DNA of 64,000 bases from Olivibacter sp. XZL3 (GTDB taxonomy: Bacteria; Bacteroidota; Bacteroidia; Sphingobacteriales; Sphingobacteriaceae): the NCBI RefSeq assembly GCF_004368405.1, contig NZ_SBJH01000010.1:124001-188000 (forward strand), given 5' to 3'. The translations under genes and the position numbers were made by a program. This document shows positions 42,472 to 52,900 of the stretch, piece after piece. The number at the start of each line of letters is the position of its first letter. Position 1 is the stretch's first letter. The notes beneath the pieces are model-generated. The model was not told the DNA's origin. It saw nothing but the letters and a program-made list of their open reading frames with translations, and ran no database searches.

Positions 42472-43245
42472 ATGTTTAGCAAAAACTCAAATCATATTTA
42501 TACAGGAACGAGTGGTATCGTTCTGCCGTTTAAAAACAAGTCGTTTTATCCGGCGGAGTTCCAGGAGAAGAGTAGGCTGGAAGTTTACGGTCTGCTCAAT
42601 AACAGTATTGAAGTCAACAGTTCATTCTATAAAATTCCAATGAAGTCTACCGTCAGCAAATGGAGTAAAATGGTTCCGTCGGCATTCAAATTTACCTTTA
42701 AATTATTTCGGGAAATTACCCATACCAAAGGCGGGTTTTATAAGGATGCAGATATTGTGCAATTTATGGATGCGGTAGACGGTGTTGATATTGAAAAAAG
42801 GGGATGTATCCTCATGCAGTTTCCTGCTAGCTATAAATTTCAAAACCAGACAATGTTTATGGATTTATTGCAGGTTATTTATCCAGAAATAAAACGGCAA
42901 AAATGGGAACTCGCTATCGAATTCAGAGACAACTCCTGGTATGGTGAGACGATCTACGAAATGATGGATAACCTAGGTTTCGGTCTTGTTATTCATGATA
43001 AAGGCGGAAATAGTACGCCGCTTTTTCATACGACGGCTGATTTTGTATATGTCAGGTTCCATGGACCGGACGGCGATTATAAGGGCTCATATGAAGACGA
43101 TTTCTTACACGAGTACGCCGCCTATATCGTGGATTGGTTTCGTGAAGGCAAAAACATTTTCGTGTATTTTAATAACACCATGGGCAATGCATTAAAGAAT
43201 CTAGAAACGCTTCGCCGGGGCATAGTTGAATTAGTAACACCATAA
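42472..43245 (+). CDS. DUF72 family protein, YecE-like
   Basis: A 257-residue TIM-barrel-like protein of the DUF72 family. Visible family features are IYTGTSGIVLPFKNKSFYP, IEVNSSFYKIPMKSTV and YVRFHGPDGDYKGSYEDD. The family is widespread; no enzymatic activity is established. It starts a two-gene unit, ending 15 bp before the DUF3891 gene. Nothing in the 264-bp gap upstream looks like a gene. Confidence 0.88.
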   Translation: MFSKNSNHIYTGTSGIVLPFKNKSFYPAEFQEKSRLEVYGLLNNSIEVNSSFYKIPMKSTVSKWSKMVPSAFKFTFKLFREITHTKGGFYKDADIVQFMDAVDGVDIEKRGCILMQFPASYKFQNQTMFMDLLQVIYPEIKRQKWELAIEFRDNSWYGETIYEMMDNLGFGLVIHDKGGNSTPLFHTTADFVYVRFHGPDGDYKGSYEDDFLHEYAAYIVDWFREGKNIFVYFNNTMGNALKNLETLRRGIVELVTP

Positions 43246-43260
43246 ACGAACTGTTTGCTC

Positions 43261-43986
43261 ATGATTGTCACGTATAAAGAAAATGGATGGGATGTTATCC
43301 TACAGCGCCATCACGGAAAAATTGCTGCAACTCTTTTGAATCAGTTAACGTGGGTAAAGGACGATCAAAGAAAGTTGGATTTGTTGTTGGCCACCGCCGA
43401 ACACGATGATTCGGCGAACGAATTTGAAAAAAGCAATTTAATCACTAAAACTGGTGGGCCGATCGATTTCCATATGGAAATGTTTTCGGAAGAGCTATGC
43501 GACCGTTTAATGAAGCAGGCGTTTACGCGGGGGCTATTTATTGTTCTGCTTATATCTTGCCATATTCAGTTCCTTTATGATGGCGCATCGCCTGAGGCAA
43601 CGGCATATTGTAGGCGCCTTCAGCTTTTTCAACGCGAATGGAGGAGACAATTGGACGTGACGGAAGCAGCAATGAGGCGATATTACACCATTTTGCAATG
43701 GTGTGATGCGTTTTCACTGATTCTATGTCAGCAGCAAATTCCTCCGGAAGGACGAAAATTGGAAATAAGTAAAGGGCCAGAAGGCGAAAGTTTTAGTTTA
43801 TTTTCTTTATCTGATGAAAATTATCTTTCCGTAGAGCCTTGGCCTTTTGTTTCTCCCAGCTTTACGTTAAATCTTGAAATCAGAACCCTGACCTCTTTGT
43901 CCTTTAAAAGCGATCGCCAATTTCTAGACGAGCTTTGGGCAGCGCCTTTATCAATTCGATCGATTACTATTTGCAAGAATAGTTGA
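43261..43986 (+). CDS. DUF3891 family protein
   Basis: A 241-residue cytoplasmic protein from the ATG at 43261, beginning MIVTYKENGWDVILQRHHGK. The start resembles the DUF3891 family, whose members have a conserved His-rich N-terminal helical domain (here HHGK and ATAEHDDSANEF). HD-like Asp and His residues suggest a possible metal-dependent hydrolase, but no activity is known. It follows the DUF72 gene directly. Confidence 0.75.
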   Translation: MIVTYKENGWDVILQRHHGKIAATLLNQLTWVKDDQRKLDLLLATAEHDDSANEFEKSNLITKTGGPIDFHMEMFSEELCDRLMKQAFTRGLFIVLLISCHIQFLYDGASPEATAYCRRLQLFQREWRRQLDVTEAAMRRYYTILQWCDAFSLILCQQQIPPEGRKLEISKGPEGESFSLFSLSDENYLSVEPWPFVSPSFTLNLEIRTLTSLSFKSDRQFLDELWAAPLSIRSITICKNS

Positions 43987-44009
43987 TAACCAGCAATCGC
44001 ACGCACGCT

Positions 44010-44927
44010 TCAAAAAAGGAGTAAACATAATAGCGGAACCAGAAAAAGGGATATAATGGACGAAATTCCCACCAGCAGTGCCGAATTCGCTTTTTCGGTT
44101 TCTAAGAAAGAGGCGAAAACAACTAAATTTGCGGCAATTGGAAAACCGGAAATAAGTAGCATTAAATTAGATTTTTCGGCATTTAACACCTGTAAAAATT
44201 GCTTTTCGAGTAATACCAGTGTTATTAAGAATACCGCTCCTGAAAGATAACGTATGGCCAATATTTTGGTAAAGGTGAGATAAGGGATCTGTTTAAAATT
44301 CAACTCCGCTAGGGTAATGCCAATGATGAGCATACCTAAAGCGGAAGCGGCCCAGCTTATCACGCTGCCTATCGCTTCGGCACCTTTTGGAAGCTCGATT
44401 TTTGTGATGTTTAACAGAATTGCAATAAGGCAGGCATAAATAGCTGGAATTTTAAAGATGTTTTTCACAGCTTTGGTCACTCCTAACCCTTTTGTGCGCG
44501 ACATCAAATAGTAGCCTATTGTATCGCCATAGAGTACATTTCCTACATAAGCGCTGATGATGAGTGGCATTTCTTTACTTCCGAAGAGCGCCATGACGAC
44601 GGGAATGCCAAACCAGCCAATGTTGTAATAGGAGAAACTGCCTTTTAACAGACTTCCATTAAAATCCTTTGCAAAAAAGCGTTTGCAAAGGATTGCCGGT
44701 AGGTTCATTGTGAGTGCGAGAACAAAAACCATGGAGCCGATTACCATTGTTTCTGATAAATTGGCTTTCAACAGATTTTCAACAATCAGCAGAGGAATTA
44801 GTATATATAATAACAATTTAGAAATCCATTTACTTTCCAGGTTCCACCGTCGTTTGGCAAAAAATCCGACAACGATTAGGGCATAGAGCGGTAGCACATG
44901 AGTGAGTAGTTGCTGAAATACATCCAT
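44010..44927 (-). CDS. AEC family transporter (auxin-efflux-carrier-like)
   Basis: A 305-residue membrane protein with about ten hydrophobic segments covering the whole chain, arranged as two five-helix repeats, as in the AEC/BART superfamily. The family segment SYYNIGWFGIPVVMALFG (about 98-115) is conserved. Members move malonate, malate or other organic acids; the substrate is not clear. Its ATG overlaps the stop of the upstream FAD-protein gene by one base (TAATG), so the two are translationally coupled and may share a small-molecule substrate. Confidence 0.9.
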   Translation of the reverse strand: MDVFQQLLTHVLPLYALIVVGFFAKRRWNLESKWISKLLLYILIPLLIVENLLKANLSETMVIGSMVFVLALTMNLPAILCKRFFAKDFNGSLLKGSFSYYNIGWFGIPVVMALFGSKEMPLIISAYVGNVLYGDTIGYYLMSRTKGLGVTKAVKNIFKIPAIYACLIAILLNITKIELPKGAEAIGSVISWAASALGMLIIGITLAELNFKQIPYLTFTKILAIRYLSGAVFLITLVLLEKQFLQVLNAEKSNLMLLISGFPIAANLVVFASFLETEKANSALLVGISSIISLFLVPLLCLLLF

Positions 44928-46453
44928 TAGCGTATCTGTTGAATAATGTCGTCCGTTAAGCGATCTGCTTGTTCCACATTAAACCATAAAGAATTTACAT
45001 CTAGCTGAAGTCCCGAAAGCGGGTGCCCCACCGTATAGAGCGGAAGACGGGGTATTCCATCTCCGCTTTCAAGTCTCATGGTGTTTAAATCGGCGAGTAA
45101 GCCGCCGGCAGCGTATTCTTGGATGTAATTTTTTTTCAGCAAAATCTGTAGCAGTGGCAGGTCTTCCATTTTACTAACAACGCTTGCAGGACCAGAGGCG
45201 TTGATCACAAAATCTGCTTCGTAGGATTTTTCATCCTCCGTTTTTAGGATAAACTTGGTTCCATCCCATTGAATGTCATCGCTATTGCCGATGACTCGAA
45301 GTTGATTAGTCTTTAGCAGGTTCCTAACCTTCACGCCATTTTCCATTGGAATGGCATGTCTGTTAATGTCAAAATAGGGCTTTATCCACTTGTCAAATAG
45401 GATTTTCTGGTCAGCAGACAATAATTTCCATATGGCGTAGGTGTCTTCCCTCAATGAATAGAGAATATTTTGATAAAGGTTGGCTCCTTGTGTTGCCTGT
45501 CTGATATCTCCTTCCAACAAATCGAGCTGGTTCTTGCCTACACGTTCTTCCGCGGCCCAATCGACTTTTCGCTGTAAATGATTTTCTACTTCTGCTCGGA
45601 ATAAACGTATCAGATCCTTGACGCGTAAGGATCGTTGGTTCTCCCGGATCAGGGTTCTGATGTTGGAAAGTGTTAGTACTTTTCTTTGAAAGGGAATCTC
45701 GGCGGGCGACTGAACCCTTGGTAAAAGCCCGCTCAACGAAAAAAAGGTGATCGGGCCCTTATGGCCATTTTCAACTAAAGTAATCAATGCGTCAATAGCG
45801 GTAAGGCTGCTTCCCACGATGCTTACTTTTGCGTTTTTATCTTCTATCGTTGTGAGTATTCTTTTGGAAGGCCAGGGCGAAGCAATAAATTGCGTTAAGC
45901 CATTCAACTCCCTGAAGGTCGCGGAGGCCGGCGTGCCCGTCGCCAATATGACGTAATCTGCATGATAATAGGAGTTTTTGTTTGATTTTAATGTGATTCG
46001 CTGCTCACCGGTTGCTTCCGCATCAACAATTTCCATATGTTGTTTGCTGACCTGTAGCTTGTGTTGCTGTGCTATTTGGAAATAATGATCGAGCATGGAT
46101 TGAACATACAGCCCATATAGCATTCTCGGTGGATAAGAGTCGGGGTGGGGGTGTACTTGCGGAAAGTCTTGCTCTATTAAATCTTTGTGCTGATGCATCC
46201 ATTGCACAAAGTGCAATCGTTCTCCGGGAAACAGTCCCATTAAACCTGCTTTCGTGTTAAGCAAATGCCCTTCTTGCCCCGTACCGTAAGCCAATCCGGT
46301 ACCGAATTCGTTTTTTCTTTCGAAGAGGACGATCGAAAGCGGTTGTGAAGATTTTGCGATTATATATTTTAATACTAGCTGTATAAAACAGGCTACGCCA
46401 CTAGCGCCAGATCCAACGATAGCGATTGTCTTTAGTTCGGTATCCATACGCAT
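44927..46453 (-). CDS. FAD/NAD(P)-binding protein
   Basis: A 508-residue flavoprotein of the FAD-NAD(P)-binding (PF13454-type) family. The dinucleotide motif is IVGSGASGVACFIQLV, followed by FERKNEFGTGLAYGTG, then a second ATGTP motif near residue 170 and FVINASGPASV near 415. Members resemble the hydroxyacylglutathione/aminoacid-oxidase-like monooxygenases found in biosynthetic clusters, but no product is identified here. It is the first gene of a coupled two-gene unit with the AEC transporter. Confidence 0.85.
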   Translation of the reverse strand: MRMDTELKTIAIVGSGASGVACFIQLVLKYIIAKSSQPLSIVLFERKNEFGTGLAYGTGQEGHLLNTKAGLMGLFPGERLHFVQWMHQHKDLIEQDFPQVHPHPDSYPPRMLYGLYVQSMLDHYFQIAQQHKLQVSKQHMEIVDAEATGEQRITLKSNKNSYYHADYVILATGTPASATFRELNGLTQFIASPWPSKRILTTIEDKNAKVSIVGSSLTAIDALITLVENGHKGPITFFSLSGLLPRVQSPAEIPFQRKVLTLSNIRTLIRENQRSLRVKDLIRLFRAEVENHLQRKVDWAAEERVGKNQLDLLEGDIRQATQGANLYQNILYSLREDTYAIWKLLSADQKILFDKWIKPYFDINRHAIPMENGVKVRNLLKTNQLRVIGNSDDIQWDGTKFILKTEDEKSYEADFVINASGPASVVSKMEDLPLLQILLKKNYIQEYAAGGLLADLNTMRLESGDGIPRLPLYTVGHPLSGLQLDVNSLWFNVEQADRLTDDIIQQIR

Positions 46454-46582
46454 AATAAACGCCTTGATCTATATATTGTTCGTTGCTGATTGCGATCGGT
46501 CAATACCGATGTTAATGCTTGGATTGCTAAGAACAATATGATCATTAAAATTGTTGTTTAGCAGGATTTGTTCAGAAAGCTA

Positions 46583-46732
46583 ATGGAAATCGATGTTACC
46601 GTTGTCGTTATAGTAGTCGTTGTTGTTATAGCGGTATTGCTGTGGTTTCTCCGTCGTAATAGGCAGGACCGAAAGGACATGGAGCAAACGATTCGTTCAC
46701 GAGAGATAGAACCGGAGAAACACCGAGACTAG
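46583..46732 (+). CDS. small single-pass membrane protein
   Basis: A 49-codon frame that begins with ATG at 46583. Residues 5-22 are a Val/Ile-rich membrane helix, followed by a highly charged Arg/Lys/Glu tail (FLRRNRQDRKDMEQTIRSRE). The sharp hydrophobic-then-basic layout argues for a real N-terminal membrane anchor with a cytoplasmic tail. It is short and not recognised. Confidence 0.55.
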   Translation: MEIDVTVVVIVVVVVIAVLLWFLRRNRQDRKDMEQTIRSREIEPEKHRD

Positions 46733-46816
46733 AAGGTGTAAATGAAGGTAGCCGACAACCGAATTCGTAATAAATGAAAGGTGCTATGAATAGCCTTGAA
46801 CCTAATATTAACAGAG

Positions 46817-47098
46817 ATGAACTATACACAAACAAAAGAAGTCATTGAACATCATCAGCTAAAGAGTGGCAGTTCAGTCACCTATAAAGGAGACCACTAC
46901 GATGTCATCCGTTTATTGCCGTTACCAAGTGATGAAACGCATATGCGCGAATATATTGATACGTATTTAGCACTTTATCCAACGGTAGACACAACTGAAG
47001 TTGAAAAGAAATTAGTTGAAGCCGAAGACCTTACGGTGGGAGCACTTATTAAAACAGACGTTATCTACAGGTTGGTTAAAGTAGACGAACTGATGTAA
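46817..47098 (+). CDS. small hypothetical protein
   Basis: A 93-residue soluble protein from the ATG at 46817, beginning MNYTQTKEVIEHHQLKSGSS; an in-frame upstream start adds seven residues. It is mixed alpha/beta by composition, with no membrane segment or recognised motif. It lies 84 bp after the small membrane protein. I do not know a family. Confidence 0.7.
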   Translation: MNYTQTKEVIEHHQLKSGSSVTYKGDHYDVIRLLPLPSDETHMREYIDTYLALYPTVDTTEVEKKLVEAEDLTVGALIKTDVIYRLVKVDELM

Positions 47099-47485
47099 TC
47101 TTGTAGTGCAGCCTCGACCTCACTTTAGGAGACATGCTATTGTATTATCAGCCGGACTGTTTGAGTTTTCCTGCCAGCGAGGCTTTGGAAGTAAGCTGGT
47201 CAAGTCGAAGTTGCGCGAAGCGAATAGTAAACGTTGCTGTCGGTAAAAAAGGACGCAGAAGTAGCCTTTAATGCATGTTTTCTAAACGATTTTTCTTAGA
47301 GAAGATGTTGAAAATATTGTCTGATGGCGTTTTAGCTTTAATGTTTTTCTTTAGCGTAAATAGCAAAGAAACCGATTTATTTATCAGGGTTTAAGTATGA
47401 CAGCAATATTTTTTATCCACAAAAGGGTTCTTTTGCCAGCTGTTGGCGCAAGCCTTGCGGCCTATGCCGTTAGACGTTAATATCC
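47099..47485. other. 387-bp gap with only very short frames
   Basis: No convincing gene is seen. A 45-codon frame at 47134-47271 follows an AGGAG run, and a 27-codon frame at 47397-47480 (MTAIFFIHKRVLLPAVGASL start) ends 5 bases before the receiver ATG. Either could be a small peptide, but neither has strong protein-like composition. There are no clear repeats. Confidence 0.4.
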
Positions 47486-47857
47486 ATGAAAAAGAAAGTC
47501 GTACTATTGGAAGATGACGAAGCAATTAGGGAAATGATAGAGTACCTATTGGTTGACGAACAGTTTGATGTATCAAGCTATAGTCGGGCGGCTATGTTTA
47601 TGCGAAATCTGCGAAACGAAAAAGCCGATCTTTTTCTTTTGGATATCATGCTGGCCGATGGTAATGGAATCGATATCTGTTATAAGTTGAAAAGGAGCGA
47701 GGATACCAGGCACATTCCTATAATTATGATGTCTGCTCATTACGATCTTAATATTATGGAGAACATACCGGCAGAAGATTTCATCAAGAAGCCTTTCGAT
47801 ATTGATGATTTTCTATGGCGGGTGCAAAAACAGTTGTTTAAGTTTGCCATGCCATAA
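47486..47857 (+). CDS. receiver-only response regulator
   Basis: A 123-residue CheY-like protein with LLEDDEAIRE, the phospho-acceptor Asp53 in LLDIMLADGNG and the conserved Lys in IKKPFD. The Pro usually four residues after the acceptor is Ala. There is no output domain and no adjacent kinase. It lies 136 bp before the ECF sigma gene on the same strand, but a functional link is not shown by the sequence. Confidence 0.88.
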   Translation: MKKKVVLLEDDEAIREMIEYLLVDEQFDVSSYSRAAMFMRNLRNEKADLFLLDIMLADGNGIDICYKLKRSEDTRHIPIIMMSAHYDLNIMENIPAEDFIKKPFDIDDFLWRVQKQLFKFAMP

Positions 47858-47968
47858 GCAGAGCGGCATAATACAATCAACCGATCTTCCTCCTGCCGTA
47901 TCTCCTGTTTTTTTCTGCCTAGAACGAGGGGTTTCTTTGTCGTCATTAGTAATTACACGATAAAAATG

Positions 47969-47976
47969 TATATTTG
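47969..47976 (+). promoter_or_regulatory. -7 box of the ECF sigma gene
   Basis: TATATTTG is an exact TAnnTTTG match 17 bases before the ATG at 47994. The -33 region is weak. Confidence 0.5.
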
Positions 47977-47993
47977 ACGGTAGAGAAGGCTTT

Positions 47994-48623
47994 ATGGAGC
48001 AACCTAACGACCATTTAAAACACTTGTGGAACCAAGTATGTCTATTCAATGATAAAAAGTCATTCGAATTGCTTTTTTATCAATTGAACAGAAACCTGAT
48101 TAACTTTTGCAATACCTTTATTCATCATGAGTATGCCGCCGAGGAAATTGTATCAGATGTATTCGTCACATGTTGGAATAATAGGAGGGAGCTGACCGCG
48201 ATATTGAATCCGAAAGCTTATCTTTATATGGCTGTTAAGAATCGGGCACTTAATCACCTCAAAAAATATTCTCATTTACATCTACAAACAGGCCTTACAG
48301 ATGAGCTCGTGCTTATTGACACCCGCGATCCAAATGTAGAGTTGGAAAAGAAGGAGTTTTTCCTTAAAATTGACAGTATAATCCAGCGCTTGCCAGGGCA
48401 AACCTCACTCGTTTTTCGATTGATTAAGGAAGACGGTATGAGATACAAGGAAGTTGCCGAACTTTTGGAGATTTCCCCGAGAACGGTACAGACACATATG
48501 CGTCGTGCTATTCAAAAGATTAGTGAATGCCTGCGGGCGTATAATAAACGTGATCATCTGGTTACCAAAAACAAACTTTATTCTTTTATCTCCTTGGTTT
48601 CTTTTTATTTTCTGCACAGCTAA
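47994..48623 (+). CDS. ECF sigma factor, FecI-like
   Basis: A 209-residue extracytoplasmic-function sigma factor. Region 2 (about 20-90) includes ASP-rich EEIVSDVFVTCWNNRREL, and region 4 (about 125-180) has the helix-turn-helix YKEVAELLEISPRTVQTHMR. The C-terminal tail is hydrophobic. It is followed by a FecR-type anti-sigma, an STN-bearing SusC and SusD, which is the classic trans-envelope signalling order in Bacteroidota: substrate in the transporter releases the sigma, which turns on the PUL. Confidence 0.94.
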   Translation: MEQPNDHLKHLWNQVCLFNDKKSFELLFYQLNRNLINFCNTFIHHEYAAEEIVSDVFVTCWNNRRELTAILNPKAYLYMAVKNRALNHLKKYSHLHLQTGLTDELVLIDTRDPNVELEKKEFFLKIDSIIQRLPGQTSLVFRLIKEDGMRYKEVAELLEISPRTVQTHMRRAIQKISECLRAYNKRDHLVTKNKLYSFISLVSFYFLHS

Positions 48624-48749
48624 AAGCCATCTTGGTAGCAGAAAAGATATTTCCCTTTTTTTTTGGTGCGTTGTACGCATTTTCCATTTTAAAACTGTCT
48701 ATATTGAAAAAGGGAGTAGCTTAGGCTTTTTAATTTCCAAGAACTCAAT

Positions 48750-49760
48750 ATGGATCGTCGGCGATTTGAATTTTTAATAACAAAAGAACTTAGTGATGAG
48801 CTTTCTGTACAAGAGTCAGAAGAATTGGCTTGGATATTGAAAAATAATGCAAAGTTTTACACCGAATATCAATTGTTAAAGCAATATTGGAACCACAAGC
48901 AATCGCATAGTTTACGTGACGAACAGTTATTTAGAAAAGTTTTAGAAAGAATCGGCGAGAGCTCTGCCCCTGAAAAAAAGAGGTCCCAGTTTCGTGTGCC
49001 ATTAGTTGCCGCATCTATCGCCTTGCTGCTAGTTTCCTCGTTATTTTTCTTCTTCTTTTTTGAGCGCCCCTTCAACCAGGAATTGATGACCGAACGCCAA
49101 AAGCGTGACATCACTTTGGAAGACGGCACCCAAGTCGTGTTAAACGCAGCGAGTAAGTTGGTTTATCCTGAAACATTTGGCGCTGACAAACGGGAGGTCT
49201 CCTTGGTTGGCGAAGCTTTTTTTAATGTTGCAAAAGACAGAAATCGGCCATTTGTCATCCATACCGAACATGCAGACCTGAAAGTGTTAGGCACCTCGTT
49301 CAATTTGCGTGCTTATCCAGATGAACACAAAACGGAAACGAGTTTAATAGAAGGCGCTGTAGAAGTGTCTTCGAAGAACAAGCGACACAAAGCAGTCCGG
49401 TTGCAGCCGTCGGAGAAGCTTATTATATACACTGAACCGGAGGAGCGAAGGCATAGCACGCAGGTCGCGTCGGTGGAGCGTTCGAAAATCTCTTTTTTTC
49501 ATCCTAGAGACTCCGTTTCCGTGGAAACGAGTTGGTTGGAAGACAAATTAGCGTTTAAAGATACTCCTTTTGGCGAGCTGGCATTAGCACTGGAAAGAAA
49601 GTATGGGGTGGAGGTCGACTTTGAAAGCGATAAAGCCCGGGCGCTGCGCTTCAATGCTGTTTTCGAAAACGAAGATATCCGTCAGGTTATGACGGCACTG
49701 AAATTGGCCGCGCCTTTTAAATACCGCATAATAGCCAATAGAATAACGATATATGACTAA
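48750..49760 (+). CDS. FecR family anti-sigma factor
   Basis: A 336-residue inner-membrane anti-sigma. The N-terminal cytoplasmic helical domain (about 1-75) would hold the sigma factor, a single membrane helix at about 86-104 (VAASIALLLVSSLFFFFFF) follows, and the periplasmic FecR domain begins with TLEDGTQVVLNAASKLVYP. A DUF4974-like C-terminal domain (about 265-336) ends the protein and would contact the STN domain of the SusC encoded next. Order and domains fit the signalling set. Confidence 0.94.
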   Translation: MDRRRFEFLITKELSDELSVQESEELAWILKNNAKFYTEYQLLKQYWNHKQSHSLRDEQLFRKVLERIGESSAPEKKRSQFRVPLVAASIALLLVSSLFFFFFFERPFNQELMTERQKRDITLEDGTQVVLNAASKLVYPETFGADKREVSLVGEAFFNVAKDRNRPFVIHTEHADLKVLGTSFNLRAYPDEHKTETSLIEGAVEVSSKNKRHKAVRLQPSEKLIIYTEPEERRHSTQVASVERSKISFFHPRDSVSVETSWLEDKLAFKDTPFGELALALERKYGVEVDFESDKARALRFNAVFENEDIRQVMTALKLAAPFKYRIIANRITIYD

Positions 49761-49863
49761 TTTTAACTAAACGCCTAACCATGTATATAAAGACCCATCC
49801 CACTTAAAAAAGTGAAAGCTGCCCAGCAGCCTCCACTTAATGTACAATTGAATCAAAATCCCG

Positions 49864-49885
49864 CTAGCTTTTTGGCGAAAGCTAG
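49864..49885 (+). other. hairpin in the SusC leader
   Basis: CTAGCTTT (49864-49871) pairs perfectly with AAAGCTAG (49878-49885) around TTGGCG. It lies 25 bases before the preferred SusC ATG at 49911. A stem here argues against the upstream GTG at 49812 as the true start and suggests a structured leader. Confidence 0.5.
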
Positions 49886-49910
49886 TTTTAACTTAATTCT
49901 TAGTAAAATT

Positions 49911-52900
49911 ATGATTTTTTTTCCGCACCCCAGAGGTGTTATTAGAAAACGTAAGCTTTCTCAAGTACTAATAACCATGAAGCTCACCATAATCCTGCTC
50001 CTATTATTTCAATTTCAGGCTTTTTCGGAGATGAAAGCACAGAGTAAGGTATCCTTGAAACTTAAGTCGGCCAGCATTGCTGATTTATTGGCCGAACTGG
50101 AAACAAAGACCGATTTTCGGTTTGTTTTCAACCAAAATGCTGTTTTTGCCAAAAATGATGTGAATGTAACGGCCGAACAGGAGTCGGTAGTGAAAATATT
50201 GGATCGGGTGCTGGCCAAAAAGGGCATTTCTTATACCTTACTGGAGGACAATTTGATTGTGATTAATGATCCAACATTACAAAAAATGGTGACTGGTGTA
50301 GTAGTAGACGAAACCGGCGACCCATTGCCTGGGGTAAGCGTGCGGGTTAAAGGGGTGAATCGTGGCGCGGTGACGGATGCTAATGGACGCTACCAAGTAG
50401 AAATCGCTAACGGTGAAGTTTTGGTGTTTACTTATATCGGCTACGAAAATGCAGAACTGACCTATACGGGACAGGCGGAGTTGCGAACAGGCCTGAAACT
50501 AGCAGCCGAGGGTTTAGATGAGGTGGTAGTAGTGGGCTATGGAACGCAAAAGAAAGTGAACCTGACAGGATCGGTAGCAACCATTAAGCAAGAAGACATC
50601 AACAGGCAACCGGTAGGACAAGCTTCGCAAGCTTTGCAGGGATTATCCGCTGGTTTAACGGTCACTACCAACAGCGGGCAGCCAGGCCGGGATCAGGGAG
50701 CTTTGCGTATTCGCGGTTTAGGAACTTTAAACGATAACAGTCCACTGGTGCTGATAGATGGTGTGCGTTATGATAACAGTATCAGCTTAAACGATATTGA
50801 TGCAAATGACATTGAGTCGGTATCGGTGCTAAAAGATGCGGCTGCGGCCTCTATCTATGGTGTGCGTGCAGCAAATGGTGTGATCCTGGTTACCACCAAA
50901 AGGGGAGCCGCAAACACACCTCAAATTAATTATGGAAATTATTTTGGTTGGCAGGAGGCCATACGGACACCGGACTTTGTAGGTGCACAAGATTATATGA
51001 ACTTGGTTAACTTAATGTATACTAATTCAGGAGGTGCGGCACAGTTTACGCAAGAGCGGATCAATGCCTATAATGACCCCAATAGAGATCCAATTGCTTA
51101 TCCAGATAATAATTGGTATAAAGATGTTCTATCTGGCTCGGGCTTCCAGCAGCAGCATAATATATCATTGAGTGGAGGCTCCGAGAAAACAAAGTACCGC
51201 TTTTCGGGCAATTATTTTGATCAGGCCGGTTTGGTAAAGAACATGAATTTTGACCGCCTTACCTTACGCTTGAATACTGACTTCCAGATTTCTGAGAAGC
51301 TCGACTTCACGGCGGATCTCTCGGCACGTATTGCCAATAGGAATGAACCACAAGCTCCTAGCGGCGATTCACCTTGGTTTCAGTTTGGTCAGGCTTATCT
51401 CGTTACCCCTATCCAATCCAGTAAAGATGCTGATGGAAATTGGAGAGCTTTACGTGGCGAGAACAATATGTTACGCCTACAGGAAGAAGGTGGTCTTTAC
51501 AGTTTAAAAGATCAGCTGTATTCAAGCAATCTTCGCCTGAATTATCGTCCCGTCGAAGGGATGACCTTAAGCGCCGTTGCTTCGAACAATATGCAAACCA
51601 TGTATAATAGCCAGCATACGAAGCAGTTTACTTACGTCAATCTGGATGCACCTATCGGTCGGAACGATATCCGTAAAATATATACGGGTTACCGCAACGA
51701 AAATTATCAGGCTTTAGCAAACTATGAGAAGACCTTCAATAAGCATTATGTTAAAGTATTGGGCGGAGCTTCCTACCTCAATCAATATACCGATAATTTA
51801 AGCGGGATGCGCCTCAATTTACCGAATGGTAATTTAAGCCAGATTGATGCTGGTGCCGCCGATGGGCAGGTAGCTGAAGGAAGTGCAGAACAATATACCT
51901 TGATTTCTTATTTTGGACGGATTAACTATACGTTTAACGATAAATATCTTTTTGAAGCCAATATCCGCCGGGATGGTTCTTCCCGCTTTTCAGATGGGCA
52001 ACGTTGGGGATGGTTTCCTTCGGCTTCAGCGGGTTGGCGCATATCGGAGGAAGATTTCATGAAAAATGTTTCCTTTGTGCAGGATCTGAAGTTGAGGGCC
52101 TCTTATGGGGTATTGGGAAATGATGCGCTCGCTGGCGGAGCCTTAGGAGATAACATTGATGGCAATTATCCTTATCAGTCCAATTATTTTTTAAATAGCT
52201 ACCCCATTGGTGGCGTGCTCTACCAAACTGCGGGCTTGCGGAACTATCCGAATAGTGGCCTGACTTGGGAAACAACCAATATTGCCAACTTTGGATTGGA
52301 CTTTACACTGGTTAAGAAATTGAATGTGACCTTTGATTATTTCGATAAACGAACAAAGGACATTCTGTTCAATCTCCCGATCCCTTCGTCTGTTGGGCTG
52401 GAGCCGACGGTACAAAATGCCGTTTCAGTAAAAAATACCGGATGGGAGTTAGCGCTTAATTATCAGGATCAAATTGGGGATGAATTTAAATATACCGTTG
52501 GATTGAACGTCTCTGATGTACGGAATGAAATTACCGACCTGAAAGGTGCCGATCAGGTGACGATCAACAGTAATAATGTCGCTATCGGAAATTTTGTAGG
52601 ACAACCAATCAATGCTTTCTATGGCTATCAGGTGGCCGGGATCTATCAAACAGCCGAACAAGTTGCGCAAAGTGCGGTGATCTCTTCTGCTGTTGGCCCG
52701 GGCGATTTAATGTACCAGGATTTAAATAATGATGGGGTATTTGATAACGTGAATGACTTTGCGTACTTGGGAAGCAATATCCCACGCTATAATTACGGCA
52801 TCAATTTAGGGGCATCGTATAAAAATTTCGACTTCAGTGCTTTTCTACAAGGGGTAGGAAAGGTGGATGTAAACACCTTGAACATCGAAAAGGCGCGGGA

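Noticed and set aside
49812-49910. GTG start for the second SusC, 33 codons upstream
   Set aside because: A perfect 8-bp-arm hairpin lies in this part and the residues are unlike a SusC N-terminus; the ATG at 49911 fits better.
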